From positions 46,600,984 to 46,664,983 of the forward strand of contig NC_088300.1 in the NCBI RefSeq assembly GCF_032854445.1: a stretch of DNA of 64,000 bases, given 5' to 3'. Under the pieces are notes generated by a model. The model was not told the origin of the DNA, did not search any database, and worked only from the letters and a program-made list of their open reading frames with translations. The DNA comes from Liolophura sinensis (lineage: Eukaryota; Mollusca; Polyplacophora; Chitonida; Chitonidae). This document shows positions 1-13,700 of this stretch, one piece after another (the first letter of the stretch is position 1; the number at the start of each line of letters is the position of its first letter). Both the position numbers and the translations under genes were made by a program.

Positions 1-375
1 TCATCTGAAGGTCACTGTGTAAGAGGCGGACATGATAACAAACTTCCAGCATCATCCGAAGGAAACTGGGTAAGGCTGGGGTAGGATACCAAACTTCCAG
101 CATCATCTGAAGGTCACTGTGTAAGAGGCGGACATGATAACAAACTTCTAGCATCATCCGAAGGAAACTGGGTAAAAGGAGGATATGATACCAAACTTCC
201 AGCATCATCTGAAGGTCACCGGGTGAAAGGGGGATATGACACTAAACTTCCAGCATCATCTGAAGGTCACCGGGTGAAAGGGGGATATGATACCAAACTT
301 CCAGCATCATCTGAAGGAAAATGGGTAAGAGGGGGATATGATACCAAACTTCAAACATCATCTCAGGGAAACTGA
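1..375. repeat. 51-bp minisatellite, seven units plus a partial eighth
   Basis: Seven consecutive units begin at 1, 52, 103, 154, 205, 256 and 307, each exactly 51 bp, followed by an 18-bp partial unit from 358. Units start TCATCTGAAGG or TCATCCGAAGG and end AAACTTCCAGCA. They differ only by substitutions. The array is cut by the left window edge, so its true length is unknown. Because 51 is a multiple of three, one plus-strand frame is shared by all units. It is interrupted by a TAG at 82-84 in unit 2 and is otherwise open from 85 to a TGA at 373-375, without an ATG. I call it a non-coding minisatellite, though a repeat-coding exon cannot be excluded. Confidence 0.93.
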
Positions 376-423
376 AAAACTGAGAAATATACAAGATTTA
401 TTGTGTATATTTCTCAGTTTTTC
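374..423. repeat. Perfect 20-bp inverted repeat (hairpin)
   Basis: The left arm GAAAAACTGAGAAATATACA (374-393) is the exact reverse complement of 404-423, separated by a 10-nt loop. A further partial match (AAACTG / CAGTTT) lies just outside, with small insertions. The hairpin begins where the 51-bp array ends. It could be a transcribed stem-loop, a remnant of a small inverted-repeat transposon, or an array boundary structure. The sequence does not decide between these. Confidence 0.9.
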
Positions 424-430
424 CCAGTTT

Positions 431-920
431 TGTACAGTGACACAAGATGAATATTAACCATCATGGATTTTGGGAAGCCTAAACTAGAATAATTGAGCAC
501 TTCAGAAATGCAAAAAATGTTTTGCTCTACTGAATGATTAATCTCTCTAATTAGCAACTAAGACAATGTGACTTTTGTACAGTCACATGGCAAGGTTGAT
601 CTTCCAGTAAATCATTCAGTGAAGCCGTTTCAGAATCGTCTAGACAACATCACAGAGAAGACTGTACTAAAAGATGGATGAAACGTCTTTCAGCTGTCGT
701 TTGTCCACTTGTCCTGGATGCTAGGTGTTCAAACCTTGACAGAGCGTAGGGAAAGAATGTGATGACACAGGCAGCTTGGAGGCTTGGTAATCACACGCTA
801 AGGAATCTTACCTGGACAACTCGACAGACAGATGGACAGTCACAAGGGAAATGCGGCCTCATCTCTGTCTAACACCTCCACTAATGCTCACCTTAGATAA
901 CTTTAGACATGAACAGCACT
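431..920. other. Unique non-coding DNA
   Basis: No repeat, ORF or RNA gene was recognised here. A strong minus-strand donor-like site (CCAG followed by GTAAGATTCC in minus orientation) lies near 806-816, with a 17-codon open segment upstream of it beginning with ATG. This is too short to support as an exon. Confidence 0.5.
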
Positions 921-1316
921 GGGCACTCAGTGTGTAATAGTACACAACCCAGGGCACAATATAAATGCACAACCCAGGACACTTATTACACAATACAAAT
1001 GCACAACACAGGACTCTTTGTACACAATACACACACAACCTAGGGCAATCAGTACACAATAAACATAAACAACTATGGGCACTCCGTACACAATAAACAT
1101 ACACAAGCATGGGCATTCAGTACACAATAAACATACACAACTGTAGGCATTCAGTACACAATAAACATACACAACCGTAGGCACTCAGTACACAATAAAC
1201 ATACACAACCCAGGGCACTCGGCACACAATAAACATAATCAACTGTGGGCAATCAGTACGCAATAAACATACACAACCATGAGCACTCAGTACACAATAA
1301 ACATACACAACTGTAC
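921..1316. repeat. 34-bp minisatellite, about 11-12 copies
   Basis: Tandem units resembling GGCATTCAGTACACAATAAA followed by CATACACAACTGTA repeat with a period of 34 bp. The right-hand copies are regular. The left-hand copies (about 921-1020) are more diverged and vary in length. Overlapping cysteine-rich minus-strand ORFs here are by-products of the repeat. Confidence 0.92.
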
Positions 1317-1329
1317 AATTCTGTACACA

Positions 1330-3049
1330 TTAGATCCTAAAATACTCATACATGTATGTTGATCATTCACTGCAATAAGCTGAAGTCACACCACAATTCT
1401 AGATTGTGACACACATTTAAATACTGTTTAACAAACACTACATGTACATGTATCTCTTGTACCCAATATCTCTCTTCACAATGCTTACGTCTGGTGAGAG
1501 ACACTCATGAGACCTAAGGATATAATTAGCTGAACACTTTAAACAAGTCACTTCATTATGCACAGGCACTGCATAGAAAATTTTGGCAAAAAAAACTGGA
1601 AATTCAATAAAAGTAATTAACAACTAAGACATTATATTATTCATGGATATCCCTGCATGTCCATGGGAGCCTTGAAATTTGATAAAACAGTGCAAAATCT
1701 CAGTACAGAACGCTCACACATGTACATGTAAATGGCTGTAAACCATGACTGCTTCAGTTTAATGAAGAACATGACATCAGTAAATACATCATTCAAGATA
1801 AAATTCAAATACACAAAACGAAATGTGAAAATCACAAAGATGTTGCTGCTTCAGAAGATTCAAAATGGGAAAACAAGAATATTTAGAATAAATATTTTTG
1901 TTTTCCTCCACAAACCAGATGTAGCTTAATTCACACAGTCATTCCTGCAGACGGAGTGAGAACAAATCACTGTGTTTCAAATATAACTAAAAAGTAAAGA
2001 TATCAAGACCAAGTTCAAGTAGCCATACAGCAAAGTGTTATTGCGCATCTTGGCAATTAGGCGAACATGATTGGACAGATAATGTCCGTAATAATACCGT
2101 GTGGAAGTAATGAAGTAAAGCCAGGGTCAGCAAGAACGCGTGAAGAGGAAGTAAGGAGTAGGGTGGTGTTTTTACCAATCATATCTACCTCGAGCACATG
2201 ACACCTTCAGCACACGTCTCCCATCCATAATTTAGGAGGAAGTTCTGGGTGCTCATGCCATCAGTTGCCCATTAACACCCGCTGGTTTCTTCTCCATTCC
2301 ACAACTAGACGTTCCATCTCAACCTGAACTCACAGCCACCCTTGATTAGATTACCTTTCCTTTGGGAATTCCCTTGCCTGGCAACTGTTCACACGAAATC
2401 AAAATTATCCACTTAAAGAATTACAAATGTAGACTTTCATGAATTAGCCTTGAGGCCAGATGAAAAATAGAAAGTGTGTGCAGGCACCTCCGGTAATACC
2501 AGTTCTACATTATCACTTAAACTGTCAACAGCGCTACATAGTTTATTGTTTGCCATTTACAGAGACAGATACAAGAGCACCATAATCAGACCCACATTTG
2601 TAGGATTATCTCTGGTCTTCACAGTGACAATCCATAACCATTATGGTATTTCACCTTGGCAAGGTTTTCATAGACAAAACAAAATTATTATTGGTCACCT
2701 CCCTGAGCAGAATGAGCAAGGAAGGAAAACAACGCTGGCCAATATGTTAATGGTGTGGCAAAACTGTGGACATTATCCTACAATTAACATTTAGAATGAT
2801 TTTTACAGCCCTGTAAAATGTTTTAGCATGATTGCTAATTTGCAGATTTTGAGCAAATTTTTCCAGCATACCTGTGAAACTACTATTTTATCAGTAATTA
2901 TTACATCATTAATCTTCCTTGGGGACTCACAAGGATATTCATGTCATATTCATGTCACAGAGTTGTCTATGTTACACACTCAATCACTTCAATTTATGGT
3001 GTAAGTCTGTCTCTTATTCTCAAATGTGGGGTGGGAGAAAGCAGGGGAT
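1330..3049. other. Unique AT-rich non-coding DNA
   Basis: No gene was recognised. The stretch holds several copies of the palindrome TACATGTA (about 1350, 1441 and 1722). A plus-strand ORF of 106 codons at 2474-2794 has no recognisable domain and is within chance length. Confidence 0.5.
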
Positions 3050-3290
3050 GCCTTCAGTGGCCAAACGTGGTACAATGACTAATGGGCCTCTCACAACTGC
3101 GGTTACTGTGAGTTCAAGTCCCAGTCATGCTGGCTTTCTATCAGGCTGTACGTAGAAAGGTCGGCTAGCAAGCTGCTGATTTTCATAGATTTCTCCGAGT
3201 GCCTGGTTTTCTCTCACCATACAGCTGCCTAATGACTTGTCAGAGAAATATTCTTGAGTACTGCGTAAAACACTATACAAAGAAATAAAT
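3050..3290 (+). mobile_element. Degenerate tRNA-derived SINE
   Basis: This stretch aligns along its length with the better-preserved SINE at 17603-17834. It has the B-box-like stretch GTGAGTTCAAGTCCC (about 3110), the GTCATGCTGGCTTTCTATCAGG segment in diverged form, the 3' module AGAAATATTCTTGAGTACTG (about 3243-3262) and an AAATAAATAAAT tail. The tRNA-like head (A box) is badly decayed. It is an old, inactive copy. Confidence 0.85.
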
Positions 3291-3299
3291 AAATCTTCA

Positions 3300-3546
3300 C
3301 AAAGATTTACCTGTCCAGCATATGCCCCATAACCCTATCATGTTTTCCCCTTAAACATGGAGAAAACACGAAAATTCAGATAAAAAAAAATGTGAAAAAT
3401 TAGTTATCTTCAATATTTTTTTTATTTTTCTTTAAAGAGAGAAAGACACTTGAAAATAATTTTTGTGCAGTAGGTATTTGAGATTATTACTTAGTATACA
3501 GTGTCAGCGAGTAATAATGTTTTAAATGAGAATGTAATGTACATGT

Positions 3547-3585
<39 letters not shown>

Positions 3586-4393
3586 TTGCACTACATGTTG
3601 ATCTTTCCAGTTAACAAATGTGAACAATCATATTTATATTTTAACATATTCATTAATATTATCATACTTCAGAATAAATACATATGTTTGGATATAAACA
3701 AACATTTTACATTCAAAAAAATTTATCAGCATCACATCCTTATTTAGAACATTATTATGCAAAGACGACATATACCAAGAGGTGGTCCCAAATCCTGACA
3801 GAAAAATCTTAAAACAAAAGTCCTCACTTTACAAATAAGTTTTCACACTCTTTCATCTGAGTTTGATTTTTTTGTTGTATTCTCTCTTAAGTGAAACAGC
3901 TCACTCAATCATTGGTGCATTTGGATACTCTTACACCCTTTTCCACTCACTGGTGCGTGTTATTTGCTCTTACAAGTCATAATTATTTACACCTCTACTT
4001 AGAGTGCGGTATATTCTGGACATTATAATATCAAAGGGGCTTAAAATCTTCACTGAATTTCAGACATTTGGCCACAGACAAAATCTTAGCTTAAATACTC
4101 CAATGAGTTTTAGAATATGCCCCTTAAAGTCCATATCTTGCCTGTTCAAGCATTCCTGACTGAGAAGTTGGATGCTGCCAAGAAAAAAAAGTATGCTATA
4201 GTTTGATTCCAAAAAGTCCACGATAAGACAATCAATCTGAAACAATCATAATGCAAACAATGCCACAAAAAAAGCAGAAACATTTATACATTTAACTGCA
4301 CAATTACACAGAATTCAGTGGTTTTTCTGGTGATGATTACACTTACTTCATATCCATGGTGTCTTTGCTTTGTAGCTGTGTACAATATCAAAA
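3300..4393. other. AT-rich DNA with a (TA)n tract
   Basis: Non-coding and very AT-rich. It holds the (TA)n microsatellite listed separately. A tiny exon-like stretch lies on the minus strand at 4347-4374 (see findings). Nothing else was recognised. Confidence 0.5.
3546..3585. repeat. (TA)n microsatellite
   Basis: About 40 bp of alternating TA, interrupted once by TG. Confidence 0.97.
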
Positions 4394-4729
4394 GCCATCC
4401 TTAAAGCTGATCAGGCCAAATTTATAACTTTGGCTTCACTCCTTAATAAGCCATCCTTAAAGTTGATCAGACCAAACTTACAACTTTGGCTTCACTCCTT
4501 AATAAGCCATCCTTAAAGTTGATCAGGCCAAACTTATAACTTTGGTTTCACTCCTTAATAAGCCATCCTTAAAGTTGATCAGACCAAACTTATAACTTTG
4601 GCTTCACTCCTTAATAAGCCATCCTTAAAGTTGATCAGACCAAACTTATAACTTTGGCTTCACTCCTTAATAAGCCATCCTTAAAGTTGATCAGGCCAAA
4701 CTTATAACTTTGGTTTCACTCCTTAATAA
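4394..4729. repeat. 56-bp minisatellite, six units
   Basis: Six units start at 4394, 4450, 4506, 4562, 4618 and 4674, each exactly 56 bp. Each begins GCCATCCTTAAAG and ends CTTCACTCCTTAATAA. Units differ at a few sites (GGCC/GACC, TTGGCTTC/TTGGTTTC), which suggests a recent local amplification. Confidence 0.96.
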
Positions 4730-7700
4730 AAATACTTTGAGAAGACATTACAGGTTGTGCTTGCGTGGTAAGGAGCTTTTGAAAACAAAAATTTGCTTTC
4801 TTATTAAAGAAATAATGAGGGATTTAGATAAATAATCAATGAAGGGATAGGGACAGGCGAAACACTACTCCCCATCTATCATGCACATATGTCATGATTC
4901 TATGTTGTCATGGCAACAGGACAGCATATTACTTCCTTTCTCTTTAGTCTTTGCATAAAATGGTCGATTTGATACGGGAGTGGATAGCCAAATGTTCTTA
5001 GACTTGGGTTGTGTGGCTACCGATAATTAGTCTTGGATGTCAGTTTTAATAGATACTACATATGAACAAATTGGCTTGTACATGTACATTAGCAAGCTAT
5101 TACCCAAAGCTCCACAGTGCACCATTACAATGTAAACCAGTTGAGTTGCAAATTCTCACAAATGGAATGTTTCAGTCACATGTACCAAGGAATTGTCTTT
5201 TAGGCAGACTGCCAAACATTTAAAAAAAGAAAAAATTAAAATAACAATGAAAACTGTGAAGTACATCAAACATATTCAGCCTCATATTCTCATGCTCATG
5301 ACTCATGTTGATATAAAAAAACAAACTAACTAACAAACAAAAACTTTCTTAGTTTCTACATATATAAATATATAAAACATATATAACATGAAAACTAAAA
5401 AAAAAAATAAATCCTGCCAGTATAACATATAGATTGCTGTTCTGACATACGTGCTCTCTTACAGAGTTACATTCCATCACATAGATTTCCTTCCATGTGA
5501 CAGGTAATTAAACCTTCATGTAGGACAGTCCCAGTAAGATTGCACTGGTGGATAGTTCAGAACTAGGGATGGTGCAGGGGGGGAGGGGAATACTGTGTGA
5601 AGCCCAGGCGCTCCCTCACACAAACCCTTCAATAATTCATACTGGCTTACCTCCCCTCAGGTCACAATCATTATCTACTCACTCAGCTATATACAATATC
5701 ATCAAACTTTCATGAAGACTCAACCTATCAGTTTCCACAGTCCTGGCCACGTCTCCATTTCGCACACTTAAGTTTCACCATAAGAAGGAATCAAGCCTCT
5801 GGCTTAGAAACTACCTGGCCCAGGTGAAAAATGGTCCAAAACCACGAACTCAAGGAGACCTCCTGTTTTGGAGGGGAGATCAGGCGCAAACAAAAAGGGG
5901 GTGAACATAGAGTGCAAGGACTACAGATCTAAAAATGTTAACTTTATTGAACAAACAGAAAACAAAATTTAAGTGACAGGCAGTGCAATGTTATATAAAT
6001 AATTAGATCTATTTCAATCTAAGGCTAAATACTGTACTTTTATATCTACAATACACATCCAAAACAATAGCATTGGCAGCACCGAACTTTAACAACAAAA
6101 TTAAATAATCCATTATTTTACTCCAGAATGTTTAACAGAAATGCTTAAATCATCTTAAACACTGATCAGAAGTTTATTCCTTCTTTACATTCAGTCGATC
6201 GTTGAACCTATTATTAAAAAGGACAATGTGACATACTATGACAGAAGGTCTCACAGGTAATAATATTGTAATATAATATTTCATCTGAAATGGAATATAC
6301 ACAACCATACACAGGTTAACAAAGGTCATGGCAATCTACTTCACATATACATATGTACCTGACTGTTCACACGGCCCTGCAAGGACCTGTAGGTACATAT
6401 GTACTATTTTTCGACCCTTGTCATCTTTGCAAGATGTTTATTCAAGCATATTCCAAAGGTATTGTTCTGTGTTGACTGATAACACAATACATTTTGAGCA
6501 GCCCTGAAATTGGCCAATCCAAAAAATGTAGTTCTATCTGTGAAATCAAATAACAAAGGTGAATAACTTTCACTGCAAGCTGCTCTTTCATATGCAAAAG
6601 GATGAGGAATTAGAGTGTGTATAAACATACATGTATGTATGCATGCCTGTACCTGTACATGAACACAGTTAAACCTAACTCCATAACCCTAGCAACAGCA
6701 TTGCACTGACCATTCCACTCTCCTCAACATATTCCACAATCCCTCATTAACCGTGACCCCATAATTACCGAGGGATGCTGTTATACTGGCGAGAAAGCCG
6801 ACTGACTGAGGATCAATACAGGAACTAATACTTCCGCCATGAGCGTGGATAATTTTGAAGAGAACTTTGCTTATTACACATAGCTGGTGTACGTGGGTAA
6901 TCAGGCGGCCAATTGTGGCTATACAACATCACGGGGTACTTTTGCTTTTCTGCGATCACGCACAAACTGACATCAGCACCAGACTTGGTTAAAGAGGGTT
7001 TTTTTTTCCTACAAACAGCTTGTTTTGTCTGGTAATCAAGAGGCAATATATAACATTGGACAGAAGCAGGCTAGTGTATGATGGGAAGGCTGCAGACTTC
7101 ACATTCCTACATAATCGGCGGTAACCGTCTTTTAATTATACCCGCGTTTTAGTCAATAAAGATTTGCAGTTAAGCCGTTGCTAAGCAGAATTCAATGAAG
7201 TCAGCAACTAGTTATTATTATCATGGTAACCATTTCTTGCCCAATGAGTAAACCTTGCTCCAGCTTTGCCCTTAGCCATCAGAGCCCACCAAAGAGTTAA
7301 TCAACTAGCAAGTACTTCCCCAAAACTAATTTGTGCACTGATGACCACACTAACAGCTAGACCAATCAGCCCTAATTTTGTGTGGGAATTATCCAGATTA
7401 AAATGTTCAAGACTGCAACTCTATCAGGATTTCTTTTTGGCGGAATATTAAGTTATGTAAAACAAGGTTTACATGTATGAGGTAACACCATCAAAACCAC
7501 CAATTTGACCATGAAATTTGGTTAGTCTTCTGCATGCCAAACAACTGAATCATCGCTGAACAAGTTGCAAACATTCCTGTCATGTCACGTGGTTAAGTGA
7601 GCGAAGTTACAAAACATAGAAATGGAGACCAGCTGTTTTGCGTGGACCACCACACAGATTATCAGGTGACAGGTGCTGTTCTGCCATCTTGTTCCTCATA

Positions 7701-10700
7701 CATTAATGTAACATAACTCTGCCAACAACTGCATAAAGAGAAGTGCTGCTTTATAGCTTTATTATGAGCGCAGTTTCAAATTATCTTCATTGCAGCCACC
7801 TGTTGCATGGATTATGCAACAGTTGGCCATCAATGCCCAATGTTCCTCGAGAAATCACTTCTACCTGAACACGCTCAGTGCCCTACCTGCATACATACTC
7901 CTTGCCTTAAATGTCACACATACTGAAACCCTCACACCCACAAATTTCCAAATTATACTTGACGTCTTACCTTGTTTTCAAGAAATACAGAGAAAACAGA
8001 CAAATTAGTAAAAATACATCTGTATGAAATTTGGGAGCTTAACAAAACGCAGATTGATAGGACAACGTGCAATTTTAAACATCTACATGAAAGTCGACAG
8101 TCTGCTAGACAGATTAGTGAACACACAATATAAACATGATGTAAATCTACACGTATATACATGAACTATGGTGGGTAAAAAGAAAACCAGATTTTCTGTT
8201 CAAAGAATTTCTTGCAGTTAAAAGCAACTTTAACACTACATGTACTTATATGGGCTTGAGCTGACATGGTCTTGACTGAATGACTTACACACCTGAAGGC
8301 TTCTCAAGCAGATTAACAGTGTTTCATTCCACGAAGAAATGACGTTCCACGAAGGATATTAATCTGAAATTTTTAATTTTGTAAACCTATATGGAAGTCC
8401 AAAATAAATGTTATGCATTTTTTTTTGATCAATTCAAGACAGACAAATTTACAGCTTCAGCGTACTCTTAAGTTGAAAAATATCAAATTGTACGACTCTC
8501 ATGGCAAATATCACGGGTTTTTTTTTCACCCCCTATTGCCTAGAAAATATTTGTCACTGCTGGTATAGCCTACATAATAAATGCTTTAATAGGCGAAGTC
8601 CCAATTCTCGTAGTTTAACACCTCAAAAACTAATCTTGTGTTACGTCACAGTCACAGTCACTGTCGTATAACAAGGGAGGTAATTCAGAGCAGGCTTACT
8701 AGCATTGTATTTAGTCTACATGTCATATGTGATTACACATGACAATCTGTACATAAAGAAATAAAACCAAAGTGTTTCATGTATCCTTCAAAGCCTTTAC
8801 TATAAAAGCATTTGCTACTATGGAGGTCACTTTTATGGATGGAGGAAACCTGCGCCTTGGTTAAACCACCAACCTTTGGCAAGTTACTGACAAGTTTTAC
8901 CACACGTGACACACAGATATGCACACTATGTTGGTTGGAGTAGACAAGTGTTCACTGAACATCAAACGACACAAATGACAACACAAGTATCAAAGACCAC
9001 ATATTGTAACCAAGGCCCTAAACAAGCAGTAAGAACAGGAGAATCTAAAAATTCGCTGTCAAAGGCCAGATTTGAACCCATACCTCATGTTTTCTAAAGG
9101 CTGAAACTCCTGAACATTGCCAATATGGTGTTTAACAAGAATCATGCATTCAAATGTGTGCAATATATGCATAGAGTGTGCAAGGAGTCTCCAGAAAAGT
9201 AAACTGAGGTTTCACATTGAGTGTATATAGACAGATGGAGAGTTAAATATACTGCAGTATATTCACATCAGCCCTAACCATCCTCTAAAGCTTGAGCACT
9301 GAGGTCATCACAGTTCCCATCAATTATTCAAACAAACACTTTTGCTCCCAAAACCTGAAAAGCCTTTAAACACACAATGCTGTTCTGGATTTCAGTGCAT
9401 CAACTGAGTGTAAGAAAAGGTTTCAGAATATAGGAGAGAAAACATTACATACCCTGCAGTGCACTGGTCTTCTGGCAAAACTTTTCTGATCCATTCACCT
9501 AAATTTCTTAAATGTGCACTCTTTTATCTGAAGACGTAATTAAATGATTAATCGAGCTAAAGCCAGCACATTTGTTATACTGTCTCATCACACTAACATA
9601 TGCAAATTAGCTAAATATCACCAGGTAATAAAAATTCTGATTAAAATACAGACTTATGAAAGATTACACTAAAGCAATTCCTGGCAAGAAAGTTTCACTA
9701 TTCCTTAATTGTTAAGCTAATTAAAGCAAGCTTAAACCTATCCAATAAAACATCTTTTTAACAGATACATATGAAATATGACCCTTCTTTGGCATATATT
9801 TTTCATATGAACAAAAAAAAAAATTGTAGTTTAGTAAAGATATTCCAAGTAAATGCAAAGTGAAGGGTTCTGATAGAGAAATTTGCTCAAGACTTTCATC
9901 CTGTGTGAATCTTACTTCCAGCAACACAGGAATTTGAAATTGAACCTTAAAAAAAAAAAAAAGCAATGAAGGCATATCTCTCTGTTACCTTATCAACATA
10001 CATAATCAGCTAAGGGAACTCTAGCTTTAGGGCTGTCCCAGACACTTAGCGACATCCTTTGTAAGTATGGTTTTCAAAAACTTCAAAAATGCGATTACTT
10101 TGCAATTTCTTTTCATGGAGCTGATTCATACAAGTATATTAGATTGATCCAAATACCAGTTCCCAATAACATTTCTGTTAATGTTATGAATGCATGAATG
10201 AATGATTATGACTAATAAGCCAAGTTCTGGAATATTTAAGCCATATCAATACCCCTGTTAAAAGGAAACCAGAGAATCCATAGATGTGTTGTCAAGGAGT
10301 CCATATCACACGTAGTTGTGCTATCTGCTTGCAAAGCAGAAATAAATCACACAACATGTAGAAGACATGTAGTTGGACATGAGCGCAGCTGCTAATACGT
10401 AGTTGTTTTCCAAAGCAGGAAAAGGAGTTTTGGAAGTTACACTGTCCCCCTGAAGCAGTGTTAAAGGTGCGAAATGTGATGGTGCTATATGAGCTCTTGT
10501 GCATTGCGTTGATACCTGTTAGAATTGATCAGGGTTTTTTTTCTTGTCACATGACCGCCCATTATCAGTTACGTGCCTTTACAATCATGATTAACTTATG
10601 TCTTTGGGTGGGAAAATGATGATGAGGAGGATAAATTAGAAATTAACTTGCCTTTAATATTCTCTGGGCCTGATGGCATGAATTAGTAAACATTTTCAAC

Positions 10701-13700
10701 TGATTAAGGTTTTTACCTCCCTCTTTATAGGTACATTTAGAACTCCAGAACATGAAACAGCCTCCAATGTTCTTGGGCTTGCAGGTTTGTTTAGACAAAG
10801 AGCCATAACCAACGTGTCATCTAACAAATGGATGTTTCTGTCCATAGAGTCGATAAAATTGTGAGATATTGTAGCTGGTGTGTCTGGGCTTAGCTTAAAT
10901 GCCCTATCCAGACCGTGGCCCTGTTGTCCCCTCAGGGGGCAATCAATGAAAACAGCCGGATCCGCTGCTTACTTATCCATCCAGTATCCCTTATCAGTGC
11001 GATCATCTGGGCGGGCTGTCTCTCTATTGTCTGCTGTCGTTATGATGTAGTGAAGCTGCCAGCCTCACCCACCCAGGCCACCTGAGCATTTTAACCTGTG
11101 CTCTGAGACATGCCGTGACAGAATACCACAAACTCATACTCTACATGTCCAGGGCATGCGTCCATCATACCAATCAAAACCAAGACAACAGTTAGTCATA
11201 TTAGTCACATACAGGCTTGCAAGAAGACAACAATGACTCCAAGGCAGGTAACATTATACCAATAACACCCAAACCACGGGCCTGTAAAAAGACCCCAACA
11301 ATAATTCCAATACCCTAGGCCTGTCACAAGATGCCAACAATTTCCACCCCACTGGCATGTAACAAGATACTTTCAACTCCCATATAAGTACAAGAGACCA
11401 AAAAATAGCATGAAGTACAATACTATATATGAAAACAGTGAATTGATCACCAGATATCACATCTGCTGGAATAGGAGCTGAATCAGATTCAGTTGGTGAC
11501 CGTAAGTTATGCGAAACCTCACCAGTATATCGGGTTTGTAACTGGATCAACATTTCCTCACTGCTTTCTTCCTTTTTTTACTGTAACTATGTAAAGCGGA
11601 TGTTTAAAGCAAAGTCTGCTGTTAATCCTCTATGTATTATATGCTGACATATACACAGATCCTTTACAATAGCAAACTGAAAATTTGTGCATTTTGGTTA
11701 CCTTCTAATAGTCAACTATCACGCACCATATCAGAAAACCTTAACCAGCTTTCGTGCTTTGCAGAAATTCAACAGAAATTTAATAATTAGACATATGATA
11801 CACATTAGTCTCAAGAGGCAAATTCATATCAGCCACCTGGTTCAGAGAACGAAAATCCAGAAAGGAAAAAGTGAGCTTTTTAATGTGCCATTGTTGTCTT
11901 GTACAACTCTCCCTTAGGTATTAGGCTGGGTGAGTTTTAGAACGTGTCCCCTGGATAATTTACAGTAAACTGTTCACCTCAATGGACGGAGGACATCTTT
12001 CAGCGGGCAGTAATGATGAGGAGACTCAGCTCAATTTGTCACCTGTCTAGATGGTTGTCTGGAGACCAGGACGCGCAACAATTAGTCACAAAGATCTGTG
12101 TCCTGGCTTTAAACACATTCCAGCAGGACACTCTCGTCCAGCATTCAGAACATTACTGGTAGTTCCAGGTTTTCATACCATGAGAGAAAGAGCAATTAAA
12201 TTATTTAGTAATGATTGTTGAGCACAGTGGTTTGCTTTAATCACCATAACTGTTCGCATGCATGAGGCTAATATAACTTTGTTGAGGTGAAGACAGAGGC
12301 ATGTAGTTAATTATGTAGGAGTACTGTTGTTATTGGTGGGTCCTATGAGGAGGGGGTCTCTTGAGATATACCCACCCCCCGCTTAAAGCCTGACAGTTCC
12401 AACCGCATCCAGCTTTCTCTTCCACCAAAAACGTCAGCCTCAAATCAACACGTTCATCTTTTGTCCTTCAAAAAACTTCCAGATACATTAACTATGACCT
12501 CAAACTTTCTTGCCCATCATTCTTTTTCCCTCTAAATTTTATGTCCTAGCATAAAGAACACAGCTTTCAGAGTTCTTTGGCTGTGTTTTTTCCAACACAA
12601 AAAGGCAAGCATACTGAATTATTTCTCAACAAAGTATATTACCCTATAAACATAATTAAGATTAAAGTATATAAAAAGAAAAAAATAATTGTGTTACAAA
12701 TGTACATTGTGAAAGTTTTTCAATCAATTCAACCTAACCTACTGAATGCCTATTTCTGATACAAAGAACAGGAATAAGTAAAGAACTTCAATAAAATCAA
12801 AACGAAAATGTTTCAAGTTTATTAACATATACATTATTATTTTAAATCTTGAAAAGTCTTAAATCAATTCCGCCAACCAAATAGCAATGCTGATACAAGG
12901 CAAAGAAAAGCACTGAAGATTTGTTTTTCAACCCAACTGATCATATTACATTAAAAGCTGTTGACCATTTTAGTATAAATGTACACATAAAAAACATTAA
13001 TAAAGCCTAAGTACCAAGAGCAAGAATTTTTAATTTTTTGACAGGTACTCTTTCAGAGCATGCATCCAAATTGTCACCATCCAATGTAAAGTCAATGTGT
13101 TCAAAGCAGCCTTGTAAATGTCCTTCATACTCCTGAATACAGGCATGGTAATATCTCATATCCCCAACATAGTTTCACCTTATTTAACAGCATTACTAGA
13201 CAGCAGAAGATTCCATACTGATTCCATAAAAATATCTTGGGTGGAAGTTGCCCCCTTTATGTCCTGCATTTGCCATTACGTCATGGATCTCCACATAGTT
13301 TGGCTTGTCACCCAGCCTTCTGGAGTTGGCCACCAGCCCATATGTTCAGTCGAGTCATTAAGACTGAAAGAGGACATGGGCAAATCCCAAGTTCCTAGTC
13401 ACACTGCAACGTCTTACCCATGGCAGAAGCAACAGATTCAACTCAGCCAAGTGGCCCCCATTTCCGTGTGTTAAGAGTTGTGCATTAATTTTTAATTGGC
13501 CAGCACAGGAGGGCTGGTGGAGCGGTGAAGCAATAAGGGAGCTCCAGTGGGGAGACATGTGTTCCACGGGGATGGCAATTATTTGATGAGAGTAATCTAC
13601 GTCCACTGTCCCTCTTCCATCCAGCCAATCTCGGAGACGTGATTAATATTTTATTGTCTTTCCCTGTGTTCAAATCTGAGTCACTGTGGAAGTCTTTGTC

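Noticed and set aside
859-1308. Overlapping minus-strand ORFs with repeated VYVYCVLSA-type peptides
   Set aside because: Translation of the 34-bp minisatellite in several frames. No signal of coding beyond repetition.
1-4729. The 51-, 34- and 56-bp arrays considered as CRISPR arrays
   Set aside because: Units are directly contiguous with no unique spacers, and the genome context is eukaryotic.
9065-9090. B-box-like GGGTTCAAATCTGG on the minus strand, a possible tRNA gene or SINE
   Set aside because: No A box at the correct distance and no cloverleaf could be drawn.
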